Shown: positions 21,491-34,136, numbered from the stretch's first letter. The stretch is 64,000 bases of DNA from Diphasiastrum complanatum (GCA_029204225.1 CM055092.1:74068857-74132856); one strand, 5' to 3'. The notes: generated by a model not told the origin, from the letters alone. Translations and numbers: made by a program.

Positions 21491-23388
21491 AGAGACACCC
21501 ATGAAGGGAGTGAATAATTAGGCATTTGAGACAACCATGCTTAGTACTCGATTTACTGGCCACTTTTAATTAACATTGTAGCCAGGACACTACAAGTCGG
21601 AGGCTCAGCTCTTTGTATCGAAAACTTACATAACTTGAAAATATCACTTTCTTTGGGAAAAACATAGATATTATATCACTTACGTAAAACTCGAAAACCT
21701 TATTGACTTGGTGACAGAGGCTTTGTTGAAATATCCACCCTTGTCACTTTTACTCTTGACTTTGGAACTCCTTTGAGTTCCAGATTTGTCCTTTCTGCAC
21801 TTTGTATATAGCTCCATGAGCTCTAGATTTGATCATTTTTGCATAGGTATCAAGACTCCTTGAGCCAAAGGATCTATCATTATCACCCACTTTGTGGTCC
21901 ACTCAGTGCCTTCTTACTTTTGCACCTAGATTTCTCTCCTTGTCCTAGTCTAATATTGATTTCTTCCATTTGGCTCTTTAAGGTAGGCAAAGGTTGAGTA
22001 CTCCGCAATGCACCTCTCACTTAGCTTGAAGTAGTTGTCTTTGATACAAAACAAATGTAACCATTCACTTTGTGGATAGCCAAGAGGTCGCACCAACCTG
22101 ATCCGTATACGAACTATCTCTTTGCGTTTGTTTGAAGCACCATGTCTATCACGCAAAACATGACTTTCACAATTCTGTCACTGGTCAATTGCCTCACAGT
22201 CAAAACAAGAAGTGTCTTGGCTTCAAGTAGCTCTCTTTGAATTAGACACATGCACCCAGAGTTTGCACTAGTCCGATTCCAATACGAACTATCTCTTAGT
22301 GTTCGTTCGAAGTACCATGTCTCTATGCAAGACTCAACTTTCACAGCTCCTTCGTTGATCGGCTGCTTAACACATAACACAAGTCAGCGTACTCATTATG
22401 TCTCCTCATCATTATTGGTCCGGAGAAAAGCCTATAACAAGCTTTCCTTTTTCAGAACAATAACTTGTCAACTTATTAGGTCCAAAGTTTTCAGTTCTGA
22501 AGGTAGCCATCCCAAATGAAGACCAACTGCTCCATAGAATATCTCCCCTGAAATTGCCCTTTCCAACTTTTGACTTTCTGCTTGTGTTTGGTGGGCGTTA
22601 TCGCAAATGAAACTAAACCAAGTAACAGATCTAAAACATACAAACTTCATCAGTATTACGCCTTCCAGGATTTTAAACTATTTTTTATTTAATTTTCTAT
22701 TGAATTGGAGATTTTTGAGATTCTCAATCTGGTCTTTTAGAAATGATTATTGATCCCTCTAGACCTTCAGTTGTCTTTACAAAAGAAAAAGGCTTCTAAA
22801 ATATGAATCTCGAGAATGTTCAATCTTCTCTAACGGGTATAGATAATCAAACTCTCTTGGTAGATGCACCATTGTTGATGGCATTTTGACCCACTCTATT
22901 TAGACTAAAATGGGCCACAATGAGCCTTTAAAACATGTCTCTTATTTGAATTTCATGTTTGGGCATTATTGTACTCATCCACTTTGCCAAACTTGAACTT
23001 TGATAACAATAACACTCTATTTTATCTGATCAACATAACAATAAATCCTCATTATGCTAAAAGAATATGGTTGTTGAGCATACACACAATTAAATTGATA
23101 TAGATGCAATTACTCAAGACAAAAAAAATCTAACCAACTCACGATTCTCAGTAAAAGGTGATGGATTTTGACTCTATAATCATCCACTAAGATTATTCAG
23201 GCATTGGAGTTTGCAGATTAATCAAATCATCTCGGATTTTTACTACAATCTCACTATGATTGCTAGATTGGCAATTGGTCCTTAATACACCATGATCACG
23301 AAGCAAAATGCATTCAACACAACTTGAAGCATATGTGAAACAACAAATCAACGTAATAGCATTCAATTGATCATTTACACAAGTAAAA
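21491..23388. other. Intergenic DNA, no gene; one diverged repeat pair
   Basis: Two related segments at about 22090-22200 and 22252-22372 share ATACGAACTATCTCTT, then GAAGCACCATGTCT or GAAGTACCATGTCT. A phrase near 21715-21760 read on the minus strand resembles the GGYFNKAS end of a copia RNase H but is too decayed to call. Otherwise AT-rich. Confidence 0.4.
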
Positions 23389-26064
23389 TCAAGCATATAT
23401 TCGAATAGTTACCATCTTTGCCACGGGTGCAAAGGTCTCATCATAGTCAATACCATATTCTTGAGCATACCCCTTTGCCACCAACCTTGCCTTGTACTTG
23501 TTGATTGATCCATCTTGATTTGTCTTGATCTTGAAGATCCACTTACAACCAATTGCCTTCTTGTCCTTTGGAAGCTTTACCAACCTCCATGTGTTTCTTT
23601 TGATGAGTGCTTGATGCTCATGATCCATGGCTTGGATCCATTCCTTCTTTTGAATTGCTTCACCTACACAAGTTGGTTCATCAAAAGAGGTAAGAAAAGC
23701 AAAGTTAGAGTTGTCCACCACTTGCTTTCCTTTTTCATCATAGGTTAGCCTTGATGGCTTAGCCCTTTGCCTTTGAGTCTTCCTTGAAGTTTGCTTTGGA
23801 GTGGCATCTCCATCTTCATCCAAGACATCTTGCACATCATGATGATTAGTAGGCACATCAACATCAACATCAACAACATTGGAAACATTCTCTTCATGAA
23901 AGATGACATCCCTACTTATGACAACTTTCTTTGTAGAAGGAATGTACACTTTGTAAGCCTTGCTTACTTCACTATAGCCAACAAACACACCCTTCTTTGA
24001 TGAAGGATCTTCTTTAGTTCTATCATCAAGTGTGATATTGACAAAACATGTACATCCAAAGATCCTACAATGCTTGACACTCAGCCTTCTACCATAAAGA
24101 ACCTCATGAGGAGTTTTACCATCCAAGGAAGCACTTGTCCATCTATTACATAGATAGTTAGCACATGCTAAAGCTTCCCCCCAAAAAGACTTAGCAAGAT
24201 TAGCATGTAGTCTCATTGCCTTGGCACATTCACAAAGGGTTCTATTCTTCCTCTCGGCCACTCCATTCTGTTGTGGAGTCCTAGGACTAGACATCTCCCT
24301 CTTAATCCCATGTGCTATACAAAAGTCTTTGAACCTATTTGAGGTGTATTCCCCTCCATTATCAGATCTTAAGCATTTGATCTTTGTATTGAATTGGTTT
24401 TCCATTTCATTCTTGAACTTGACAAATGCAGCAAACACTTCATCCTTACTTTTAAGAAGATAGATCCAAGTATACCTACTAAAGTCATCAATGAAAGTTG
24501 CATACATCTTTGCCCCACCATTGCTAGTTGTACTAGAAGAATGAATATCAGAATGCACAAGTTGAAAAGCTTCTTTAAATCTAGAAGTAGATCTAGAATA
24601 AGCAAGTCTATGAGATTTGGACAAGGCACAATGTTCACAAACACTATTGTTTGCAACAAGACTTTTAGGGAGACCAAGAACAAGCTCTTTCTTTGCCATT
24701 ACCTGAAAAGATTTGAAGTTGGGATGGCCCAACCTCTTGTGCCAAACTTCTTGGTTTGTCAATTGCTCCCTAGCCATACATCCTTCATGATTAGAGATCA
24801 CACATGCATCAAGCTTGAAAAGTTTACCATGCCTCCTACCTTGAGCAATCAAGGATCCACATTTACTTATCAAACATGCATCTCCAATGAACTCCACATC
24901 AAGTCCTTTGTCAATCATTTGACTTACACTAAGCAAATTCTTAGTGATTGAAGGAATGTACAAAACATTTTCAAGATTTGCTTTCCTATTTGTTGAAAGG
25001 GAAATAGGAATAGTGCCTATGCCTTTGATGTCACATTGACCATCATTTGCAGTGTAGATGATGTTACCTTCTCCCTCATAAGACAATAAGGATGTAAAGT
25101 ATTCCTTATGTCTTGTCATGTGAGATGAGGCTCCACTATCAATCCACCAAGGATCATTATCATCTATGTTGGCTAACAAACTTGAAGTCATAACAAGTGA
25201 TTCACATGTGTTATGTTCTTCCTCATCTATTGTAAGATTTCCTTGCCTCTCTCCTTGCTCTCTTTTCTTCTTATAACATTCATTTGCAAAATGACCTTTT
25301 ATCCCACAATAAAAGCACTTGAACTTTGACTTATTGTTCTTAGTAGAAGAGGAAGAGGAAGAGTGATCATCATGATCAAAGTTACCACCTTTGGACCATT
25401 TCCCTTTGCCTTTACCTTTGCCCTTGAATTTGCCTTTTGTGAAGAAAGCCTCTTCACCTCCACCTTGCAAGGATGCACCATCAAGCTTTGATTGCAACCT
25501 ATGTTCTTCAGCCAATAAGATTTCTTGCAAGTCAACCACACTTGGCAAGACTTTTTGAATGGCAAAACTTTGCACAAGGTTAGCATGTTCATTTAGCAAA
25601 CCATTCAACATAACTTGGACTATTTCACCATCTTTTATGTTCTCATCAATGCATGCTAAATCATCACTTAGGGACTTAACTCTCAAGATAAATGCATGAG
25701 CACTTTCACCCTCTCTTTGCCTACTAGAAAATATTTGTCTCCTTAGGGTCAATACCCTAGATGTGGACTTTGATTCAAAGAGCTTCTTTAAGGCATTCCA
25801 TGCCTCACTTGCACTTTGACACTTTCCAACTTCCTTGAGAAGTTCATTTGTAACATTCATTTTAATGATATGAAGAGCCCTTTTGGCCTTCTTATCAAAC
25901 CTTTGTTGCTCTTGAAGTGTGAGAGGTCTCTCTTCAATTTCTGCAACTATGTCCATGAGTTCATTCAACTCAAGTAAGGACTCCATCCTCACTTTCCAAG
26001 TAGAGTAGTTTGATGAACTCAACCTTTCACTAGACTCTAGCATGATCCCACCATTGGAAGCCAT
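23389..26064 (-). CDS. Ty1/copia gag-protease-integrase polyprotein, truncated in RT
   Basis: An 891-codon open frame starting MASNGGIMLESS. Gag UBN2-type region is at about 15-200 (YSTWKVRMESLLELNEL). A zinc knuckle CFYCGIKGHFANEC lies near 250-263 after a Lys/Gly stretch. The protease active site PWWIDSGASSHMT is near 305. GAG-pre-integrase GHPNF with CEHCALSKSHR is near 445-490. The integrase core has the D-D-E carboxylates in VHSDIHSS, FIDDFSRYTW/SDNGGEYTS and NGVAERKN. The RT start CKWIFKIK...ARLVAKGYAQ is intact, then the frame is lost at AKMVTIRIYA, before the palm motifs. No stop lies inside, unlike every other element here, so this copy is comparatively young. RT palm, RNase H and the 3' LTR are missing to the left. 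Confidence 0.95.
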   Translation of the reverse strand: MASNGGIMLESSERLSSSNYSTWKVRMESLLELNELMDIVAEIEERPLTLQEQQRFDKKAKRALHIIKMNVTNELLKEVGKCQSASEAWNALKKLFESKSTSRVLTLRRQIFSSRQREGESAHAFILRVKSLSDDLACIDENIKDGEIVQVMLNGLLNEHANLVQSFAIQKVLPSVVDLQEILLAEEHRLQSKLDGASLQGGGEEAFFTKGKFKGKGKGKGKWSKGGNFDHDDHSSSSSSTKNNKSKFKCFYCGIKGHFANECYKKKREQGERQGNLTIDEEEHNTCESLVMTSSLLANIDDNDPWWIDSGASSHMTRHKEYFTSLLSYEGEGNIIYTANDGQCDIKGIGTIPISLSTNRKANLENVLYIPSITKNLLSVSQMIDKGLDVEFIGDACLISKCGSLIAQGRRHGKLFKLDACVISNHEGCMAREQLTNQEVWHKRLGHPNFKSFQVMAKKELVLGLPKSLVANNSVCEHCALSKSHRLAYSRSTSRFKEAFQLVHSDIHSSSTTSNGGAKMYATFIDDFSRYTWIYLLKSKDEVFAAFVKFKNEMENQFNTKIKCLRSDNGGEYTSNRFKDFCIAHGIKREMSSPRTPQQNGVAERKNRTLCECAKAMRLHANLAKSFWGEALACANYLCNRWTSASLDGKTPHEVLYGRRLSVKHCRIFGCTCFVNITLDDRTKEDPSSKKGVFVGYSEVSKAYKVYIPSTKKVVISRDVIFHEENVSNVVDVDVDVPTNHHDVQDVLDEDGDATPKQTSRKTQRQRAKPSRLTYDEKGKQVVDNSNFAFLTSFDEPTCVGEAIQKKEWIQAMDHEHQALIKRNTWRLVKLPKDKKAIGCKWIFKIKTNQDGSINKYKARLVAKGYAQEYGIDYDETFAPVAKMVTIRIYA

Positions 26065-27224
26065 GATTCTAATGTTTCTTCAACTTTTAGGTTCTGTCCT
26101 AAAGCACTTAGCACTCACTTTTCTCTCAACAAATGATAGATAAAGAGATCTATGAAGATTTAGGACCCTAAAACACTTCTATCTTGAACCTAGATGGTTT
26201 CCAAGCATAGAAAGGAAGATTGAAACACATGCAACACTTTGCACACACTAAGAATGGATTACAAAATCAAACCAACCTGAACACACTCTTGCTTAAGCTC
26301 TCAAACTTTCCAGCAAGTGACCAAATCAAGTTATGGTGTGAAGAGTTACTTGCATTCTTAGAAAATACCCAAAACTAGGATGCCAAGATTACCTAGTAAT
26401 GAATAAACTTGATCAACATATGATCAACACACTAAGATATTGATTCAACCTGTAAAACCACATGTAAACCACACTTCTAAAAGTTTATAAACTCCAGCAA
26501 GTGATAAATACAAGATTTAGAGGTGAATGAATGAGCACACTTAGTGAATCACAAGACTAGCTTCACTATCTTGTCAAATCTTGGTGTTTAGATGTAGATC
26601 TAAGATCACTTCACATGAGAATGTTCCTCAACCTGTTAAGAACCTGAAAACACACTTGCATAATGGTTAACACCTTCCAGCAAATGCTCCAATCAAATTA
26701 CATAAGGAGAGTTACTTACATGCTCAACAAAGTACACCAAAATTTATGCCAAAATTGATGACAATCTTTACAATATGCTCTTCACAATGGAGCTTACAAT
26801 ATGTTCACCCAAAAAAGGGGATCTTTCATCCAAATGGGAGCTTTGCTCAGCCTTTAGGAGAATTACAACTCACTCAAAAGAGCATTTGTCATCCACTTAA
26901 GGAGAAGTTTCATCCACTTAAGGAGAGTGTTCATCCAAGAATGGAGATTGTCAACAATAGGATTGAAAAGAACATTGTTAGTATTGAATATGCACAAGCC
27001 TCACAATCACAAATGATTAGGTGTTATGATCTGATCCAAAATAGTTTCTTTTCAGCCTCTGATCTTCAATAGACCTGAAATATGCTTTTGATCCACAAGT
27101 TCAACTCACAAAACAAAGGTTAGTAAGATTTGATCAACAAAGCAATGCAAAATCATGCTAGAACTTGATCAAACATCCAAATATCACCAAAAATGGAATA
27201 CTTACTGTAAATAGAAGCCAACCA
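26065..27224 (-). other. Copia 5' leader with repeated segments
   Basis: The leader between primer-binding site and gag is about 1.16 kb. Related segments starting with AACCTG, followed by a CCAGCAAGTG- or CCAGCAAATG-type phrase, occur near 26275, 26449 and 26629 at a spacing of roughly 175-180 bp. An open frame at 26746-27072 has CATCCACTTAAGGAGA-type short repeats and no domain. Confidence 0.55.
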
Positions 27225-27236
27225 GCTCTGATACCA
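27225..27236 (-). other. Primer-binding site of the copia element
   Basis: On the minus strand TGGTATCAGAGC follows the LTR terminus directly. This is the standard copia primer site, complementary to the 3' end of initiator tRNA-Met. It fixes the LTR edge at 27237. Confidence 0.92.
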
Positions 27237-27891
27237 TGTGAAAAATACAGATCCTAAGTGGATCTAAACTCCAAGATCATTGGCTTGAATGCTTGCACTC
27301 CAAACTACATAAGCTAGGAATTGGCAACACATTCTATGCTACCTAGAATGCAAAGAACTTGATCAAAAAACATTTATCACAAATGGAAACTTCCATAAAC
27401 ATCAAGTGCGGCCCAAAATAGCATTATACAGTCCATAATACATCAGCCTATCACTTTTGGAAAGCACCTAAGATCATACACAATAGCTTGAAGACAATAC
27501 ACACAACAATGCTCTCAATGGAGGAAGAAACAATGACAATGATCTATTGATCTCAATGAAGCATACAAAAGGTTTCTCCAACCTGTTCTCCACGACTTCC
27601 CTACTATTTATGGATGAGGAAGATGACTCTCTCTCCTCTCTCTAGAAGGTACTTGACCCTAGATATTCCCTATATAGGAAAAATAGCTAAAAATGGCTTA
27701 TATGACCAAAATACATCAAAATGGTCTCATTTTGAAGGGTATGAAGTTTGACACTTCATCATACTGAAAAAATACAGTAAATAAAAACATTGTGGCCTGG
27801 TTCACACATGTGAAACTCCAGAACCAAAACTATTTACAATTTTAGCCAATTTAGGCCTCAAACTAGCTAGGAAATGTTGACAATTTTCACA
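27237..27891 (-). repeat. 5' LTR of the copia element (655 bp)
   Basis: On the minus strand it runs from TGTGAAAATTGTCAAC at 27891 to TTTTTCACA at 27237. It matches the solo LTR at 31065-31719 in order, in end sequence and in length (655 bp each) with many substitutions. A CTATATAGGG TATA-like box is readable near 27667-27676 on the minus strand. The partner 3' LTR is absent. Confidence 0.9.
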
Positions 27892-29379
27892 TCCCATACT
27901 TCTTTCGAAGTTTGAGCTTTTGATATATGGCCAATATGAGTGTGATATATTGAGAATGATGAGCACGAAAGCTTTACCATCCTTCGATTTCCATTTAGAG
28001 TCGACTGTGTCATCTTCAAATTTCAATTCGATACTTGTGACAACATCCCATTACCCATTGGCAATCAACAAGGTTTTCATCTTAAATTTTCACAAATAGT
28101 AATTGGATCCATTCAGGTTGTTTGCGATAAGACCACCTGTGCTTTGAGAATCCATTTGGAAGTTAGTCTGTTGATGAATCGATGAGTTAACAATGAACTG
28201 ATATCCTGCGAAGTTAAAATTGGAAATCAATTATTTGATACTGAAATTTGATACCATATACTAAAGATTATGAGCAAAATTGATCTGAAACAACATATAA
28301 CTCTAATACTATGTTGGAAGGAAAGAGGATATGATAATAATGAAATCCAAGTAGAACAACAAAGTATCGGGCTTTGTGGAATAATCCTTCTTCTAATGTA
28401 TGACTACGCCCATAAAAAACAAACAAAGCAATCGTGACAATTGTCACATTCATTCTTTTAGTAACTAACTTTAAAATCATTAGTACTAACGTGATTTTGT
28501 AGACGAACAATTACAGAGTAATTGATAGATATAGAATATTGCAGTATCGAAGCAATCAACCATTTAGACTAATTAATAAGAGATTTAACTTATAGAAATA
28601 ACTTTAGAGAATATTGCATACATTCCAACATAATATTGAATACAATAAGAAAGTATAATTGATTCAGTAAGTAGCATGTACAAATCAGATGATGGGAGTA
28701 CAAAACAATAGCGGATGAAGCTGCATACTCTAAACTATCTCTGAGTAACTTGATGACTCTATCTGATGCACTTTCGTTGATAAGTAATAAGTGTTGCAAC
28801 TATGTTTCTTCTTTTCTATCCTATCTCTCTGTATTGTATCTCTCCTCTAATGATCAACTATTTATACTAATCAGGTCGTAGGTCGCGATTGAGGCTTAGC
28901 CACAATGCGCTATCATCCATCCGGTTATTAGTTCTTGGAAATTCACTTGCTAACCAACTTGGGTAAGTCATTATAGTCATAATAGACGGAAACGGAAATT
29001 GTCACCTTCGACACCTTCGATAGTTCGTCGTTGTTGAATCCACCCGTTAAGTGATTCCCGTGTATTTCTACAGACTATGTAGAAACATGAATAAAGCTGC
29101 AAAGGTGGATAAATGAAGGGATGCAGATTAGCTATAGGATTATGGGAGAATAATTTAACATCTTGTACACTTCGAGGTTCATCATAAAATATACAGAGTG
29201 CATGAGAAAGACGTTGTCCGATTTTGGGAATGACATGGAATATTCTAGAATACGGCAAGAGGCATCCGCAATAAGCCCAAACACTACATAACTGAAGTAG
29301 AGAGTCAAAAGTATTAGAAACATGCAACCAGTTGGCATCCTGCACGTGTGAGTCCAACATTGGGCCTTAGACTAATAAG
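27892..29379. other. Retroelement-derived flank; possible decayed copia LTR
   Basis: Near 28296-28312 the minus strand reads CCAACA then TAGTATTAGAG, which looks like an LTR end followed by a mutated tRNA-Met primer site. An old minus-oriented copia LTR may therefore start at about 28311 and extend right. No partner was found. The 127-codon minus frame at 28977-29360 has no domain. Confidence 0.3.
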
Positions 29380-29628
29380 TGCCATGGAGCACAATTATTC
29401 AATAAAATATTTTAAACTTAGCTTTTATAAAGTTCCTAAGTTAGGAAACACAACTTGACCTCAAGAATCACAAAGTGATCTTGACGATCAAGATAGTGAT
29501 CCTGATGGAACTTTAGTAGCCAATCGGAGTGAAGGGGGGTCACCTCTCAAATCTATAAGAGGGAGCCATTTCCTTTGTATTTGCTCACCTTCTACTCTTT
29601 CTAATAAAACTATGTCTGTCTCTGTCTT

Positions 29629-30105
29629 TGTAAAGACCACTAGGGAAAACCCCTAAGATGAGGATAGGAAAACACAAGAGAGACTATGGAGCAAAACCAC
29701 CCAACCAAACGTAGATTCCTCCTGGAGAATCCTCCTGGATCTAGCTTCCAAGCCATGTCATGTGATAGCAAGAGGAGAAGAGCTCAACTAGTAACCTAGA
29801 CCAAAGTCATTGTCTACCTCAATATATAGAGAGTAGGATCTTGTGCATGAGCCCATGCAATCCCCATCAGGTCAACTACAAATAGATCACAACTCTTCAT
29901 GCATTCCTCCTGCCTATATCAGTCACACGTACATGCACTACTCCATATGTCTCAATTAGAGTGTCTAGGTCCTCTCAAGGTCATTAGTCACCAATAGGCC
30001 TCGACGTGGAACAAAATCTAGGCGTGACCAATAATCTCGAACACTGGAGGGCCGATCTACCATATTAGGACTATTCCATGTCCATAACTGAATATGGCCA
30101 TAACA
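29629..30105 (-). repeat. 3' LTR of the non-coding element
   Basis: Left copy in window coordinates. On the minus strand it begins TGTTATGGCCATATTCAG after the polypurine tract and ends at TTTACA-type sequence at 29629. Confidence 0.85.
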
Positions 30106-31064
30106 TTCTTCTTCTCTTAAACAGGTTTTGTCCTCAAAACAGAAAAAAGAAAATATGAAATTATCCCTTAAGCTTTCAAGCCTTACCCATGAATTATTAT
30201 TCTTAATCCAATCTTTCCATCTGAATAAGTCCTTAGAGATACAACAATTTTTAAGTTGCTTGTCTCTACTCATGAATACTAATTCAAATTCCAAAGATAC
30301 ACTAAGCTATAAATCTTCAAAATGGGTTGATCTACTCTAAAACAAAAGTTCATCACCTTCACGTAATCCTAATTACATGAATCACTAGGTGAATCAACTT
30401 CTTTATTTCAGAGATCAAATCCAAAAGCAAAAGAAATTCCATTTTAATCATAGTCTAAAATCTATCCACAATTTCTTGTAGATAATAATGCTTCTTGGTA
30501 CAAATATTCTTATAAGATCCAAATATTCTAAAATATTCCAATTCAGTCATTTAAAATCTCTAGGAGATCCATCAAATCTCAGACAATTATAACTCACTCT
30601 AGAGTACTGCAGTCAGTCTAATGAGTTAATAGCCCCATTTCTAGCACCATTGCCAAAAATCAGCAACTATCTGTATTTTAATAAAGTTATCTGTCTCCTA
30701 TAAATCTGGAGGTATAGACTGAACTTTGTACACAAGCACTTATCGACTACAAACTGTAGTAGAATACCATCTACTAAAGTAAGCAAATCTCCTCATAAGC
30801 AAAAAACAATTACCTAATGAGAAATGCATGTGAGATCCATACAATCTCAAGCATGCACTCTAGCTCACTTGTTAGAGTTGTTTTAGAGATTGTTATTGCG
30901 CCACTGCTTATCAGCATTGTCTTAATTCAAACTTATTCTCAATTACTCAGAGACCAATTAGAGTGCGTGGTTTCTATCCACTATTGTTTTGCGCTCATTA
31001 GCATCTGATTTTGTTTTTCTGAATCAATATTATCCTCTTATTGCGTTCAGTATATGTCAGAATG

Positions 31065-31719
31065 TGTGAAAATTGTCAACATTTCCTAGCTAGTATGAGG
31101 CCTAAATTGGCAATTTTTGTACATAGTTTTGGATCTAATCTTTCACACATGTGAAAGAGGCCTGGATACTTTTATTTTAGTATATTTTTCATATTGAAGA
31201 AGTCGCAAACTTTAGGACCTTTGAAATGACACCAAAATCATGTTATTTGGACACATAGGCCAAAATTGGCTATTTTAGGCTACTGGTGCCCTAAAATTGG
31301 GTCCTAAGTTCTAGAGAGAGGAGAGAGAGTCATCTCTCTCACCTATATTAGGCTGAAATTCGTGGAGAACAGGTTGGAAAAACTTATTGTATTGTTGAGA
31401 GAGATCAATAGATCATTGTCACAGTTTCTTCCTCCATTGAGAGCATTGCTTTGTGTATTGTCTTCAAGCTTTTGTGTATGATCTTTAGAGGTTTCCAAAA
31501 GTGGTAGGCTGCTATTGGGAGCCCTGTTTGCTGTTATTTTTGGCTACCATCAGTACCTTTTATTAGTTTCTTTTGTCTCTTGAATGCTTTGTCAAGTTCA
31601 TGTATATCAAAGATAGCATTAGGATGCTTTGCCATTTCTAGCTTTTGTAGCTTGTTGTGCAAAGATCTTAGCCAAGTACTTTGGGAGTTTAATTCCATTT
31701 AAGATCCACTTTTTTCACA
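31065..31719 (+). mobile_element. Copia solo LTR with target duplication GAATG
   Basis: It begins TGTGAAAATTGTCAAC and ends CTTTTTTCACA. It is flanked on both sides by GAATG (31060-31064 and 31720-31724). It is the same family and length as the 5' LTR at 27237-27891 but in opposite orientation. A solo LTR arises by recombination between the two LTRs of a full element, so a full copia once sat here inside the non-coding element. Confidence 0.93.
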
Positions 31720-31724
31720 GAATG

Positions 31725-33089
31725 CATGCATCTCTGTATTGCTTTTGTAACTGATAGAAATTGTTTGAGAATTCAATACTTCATGTTTGGCTACTTAATC
31801 ACTTAGTATCTAGTGATTTCAAAGTTAGTTGCTAAAGATTGAACATGATTTTAATCACTACTGCTTCATTCAATTTTTGATAAGTGTAGTCATGCACTGA
31901 AAGTAGGAAGTTTCCGCTGCAATTTATCTAACCTATTTCTGACACAACCCATCCTAATGCTTTTGGTAGAGTAACATGCATTTACCCTTCTCAGCAAACA
32001 TTCAATACTCAAATACAAGAGTAATGAGCACAGACTCTTTCATGCAAGTATCCAAATGTTCAACACATCATCTGTAATAGTAGTTTACTTGTTTTCTTGT
32101 CTGTTGTAGGTTAACCCACATAATGGATATACCTTCCAAAGAATTCCTCAACTGACTAACATCCTTCAACGGTTGTCCAGAGATCACAGAAGGTTAAGAA
32201 CGAGTTTGGAAGGGGGATTCAAGACTTGTTTCTAGGTTCAAACCATAGGGTTACCTCTCTTCAACAAAAGACTTGATTACAAAACTTGAAACATTTGATG
32301 TTCTTTAGAAGTTCCAACTTAGCAACAGATCTTCTTTCCACTCAATCATCTCACTGTAACCCAAGAAACGAACTTGAAAAGATGATAGCTTGCTTATTAA
32401 TGTCTCCAAAACAAGATGACTTCCACAACCAACTTACAAGTTATGCACGAAAGGTGTTTTTTTTTCCAAAACTCAGATTGCATGCATCCACAAATGACCC
32501 ATTCTTTATCTGCTACAGTTAGAGAATCATCAATTTACAATATCCAATTAATGTTTTCAATTTTTGGATTACAATTTCACAAGAGGATTAGTCTAAAAAA
32601 CTTAAATCCTCACATGCAAACCATAAATTCAAGATTTCCAACAACAATCCGTTTATTTATTCAGGATAAATCGATTCCTTGTCAATCTATCAACAAACAT
32701 TCTGCTACTAAATCTGAATCAAAACCATCCAAAACATTATGGATTCATGTAGATTATTCATAAAAAAAAAAACAGATTTAAAGAAGAAAGTGGATCATCC
32801 ATGCAGCTCATTCTACTTCAAATGAAAACTTCCTCAAGGCTTCAAAAAAATGGAAATGAATTCACACTAATCCATTGCATCTCTAATAAAATCAAACAAG
32901 AAGAAGAGCACTCTACCACCAAGTTTGAAAAGCATGCTTCACACAAGAATTAGTAAATCCAAACCCAATTTTTCTTGAAAAACAGCACTCCATCCAAGAT
33001 GTGAATCCAAGTGCATTCCAATTCTGATTTGATGTAGAGCTTGTCTCCATCCCATCCAAGACCGCATCTTAGACGTGCTCTAATACCAC
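31725..33089 (-). other. Internal region of the non-coding LTR element, primer-site side
   Basis: It begins on the minus strand with TGGTATTAGAGC at 33078-33089. Open frames are short on both strands with no gag, zinc-knuckle or pol motif. AT-rich. Confidence 0.6.
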
Positions 33090-33576
33090 TGTAAATATGA
33101 CTAGGGGAAACCCCTAAGATGAGCATAGGAAAACACAAGAGAGACTATGGAGCAAAACCACCCAACCAAACCTAGATCCCTCCTAGAGAATCCTCTTGGA
33201 TCTAGCCCCCAAGCCACGCCATGTGATAGCAAGAGGAGAAGAGCTCAACTGGTAACCTAGACCAAAGTCATCAATGGGATAATCTCTACCTCATTATATA
33301 GAGAGTAGGATCATGTGCATGAGCCCATGCAATTCCCATGCAGGTCAACTATAAATAGATCACATCTCTTCATGTATTCCTCCTGCCTATATCGGTCACA
33401 CGTACATGCACTACTCCATATGTCTCAATTAGAGTGTCTGGGTCCTCTCAAAGTCATTAGTCACCAACTGGCCTCGACGTGGAATAAAATCTAGGCGTGA
33501 CCAATAATCTCGAACACTGGAGAGCCGATCTACCATATTAGGACTATTCCATGTTCATAACTGAATATGGCCATAA
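33090..33576 (-). repeat. 5' LTR of the non-coding element
   Basis: Right copy. It differs from the left LTR by scattered substitutions and a roughly 12-nt insertion (ATCAATGGGATA). Its outer terminus has lost the terminal CA seen in the left copy. Confidence 0.85.
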
Positions 33577-33579
33577 GTC

Positions 33580-33734
<155 letters not shown>

Positions 33735-34118
33735 TTCATTAAGAAAACCATGAAGCGATCATTAAGATCCATAGATAGGATTTCTCTCACCGTTCACCTC
33801 CCTTGAGAAGAGTAATCTCTTGAGGAGAAGATCTAGAGCCATTGATGCCTAGATAAGCAACCAAGAAAAGACCAAAAAGAGAAAAAACAACAAAGATGAA
33901 CACCGCACAAATCTAGGCTATTCCACGAGTAGATCCGAAGCTAAGATTGAAAACCTTAGCAAGCCTAGATTCTCACTCCTATCACCGTGTTTACCCTCTC
34001 CCCATTGGATCGAAGCTTGATAATACACAACAACTCACCTGGTTGGAGATCCAAGCCCCTTCTTTGCCCTCTTGATCACACTGATTAGGGAGGCATGGAA
34101 AGAGTCCAACATTTTTTT

Positions 34119-34136
34119 TGGTGTCGTTGTCGGGGA
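34119..34136 (+). other. Gypsy primer-binding site, C-to-T altered
   Basis: TGGTGTCGTTGTCGGGGA follows the LTR end. Plant gypsy elements of the Athila/Tat kind often carry TGGCGCCGTTGCCGGGGA here; this copy differs at three places, all C to T, as expected from deamination of methylated cytosine. Confidence 0.7.

Larger units (their letters stand above)
29629..33576 (-). mobile_element. Non-coding LTR retrotransposon nested in the gypsy-type LTR
   Basis: Direct repeats 29629-30105 and 33090-33576 (477 and 487 bp) share long runs such as AACACAAGAGAGACTATGGA and CCAATAATCTCGAACACTGG. On the minus strand a TGGTATTAGAGC primer site sits one base from the right LTR, and purine-rich AAGAGAAGAAGAA directly precedes TGTTATGGCC of the left LTR, so the element reads leftwards. 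Removing the nested solo LTR leaves about 2.3 kb of internal DNA with no gag or pol, so it must have been mobilised in trans. Flanks GTCTT and GTCTC are a near-match target duplication inside the host's CT-rich zone. Confidence 0.85.

Noticed and set aside
24394-24951. 185-codon plus-strand frame
   Set aside because: Antisense to the intact copia integrase frame; a shadow ORF.
28977-29360. 127-codon minus-strand frame
   Set aside because: No domain, no splice context, in retroelement-derived flank; treated as chance.
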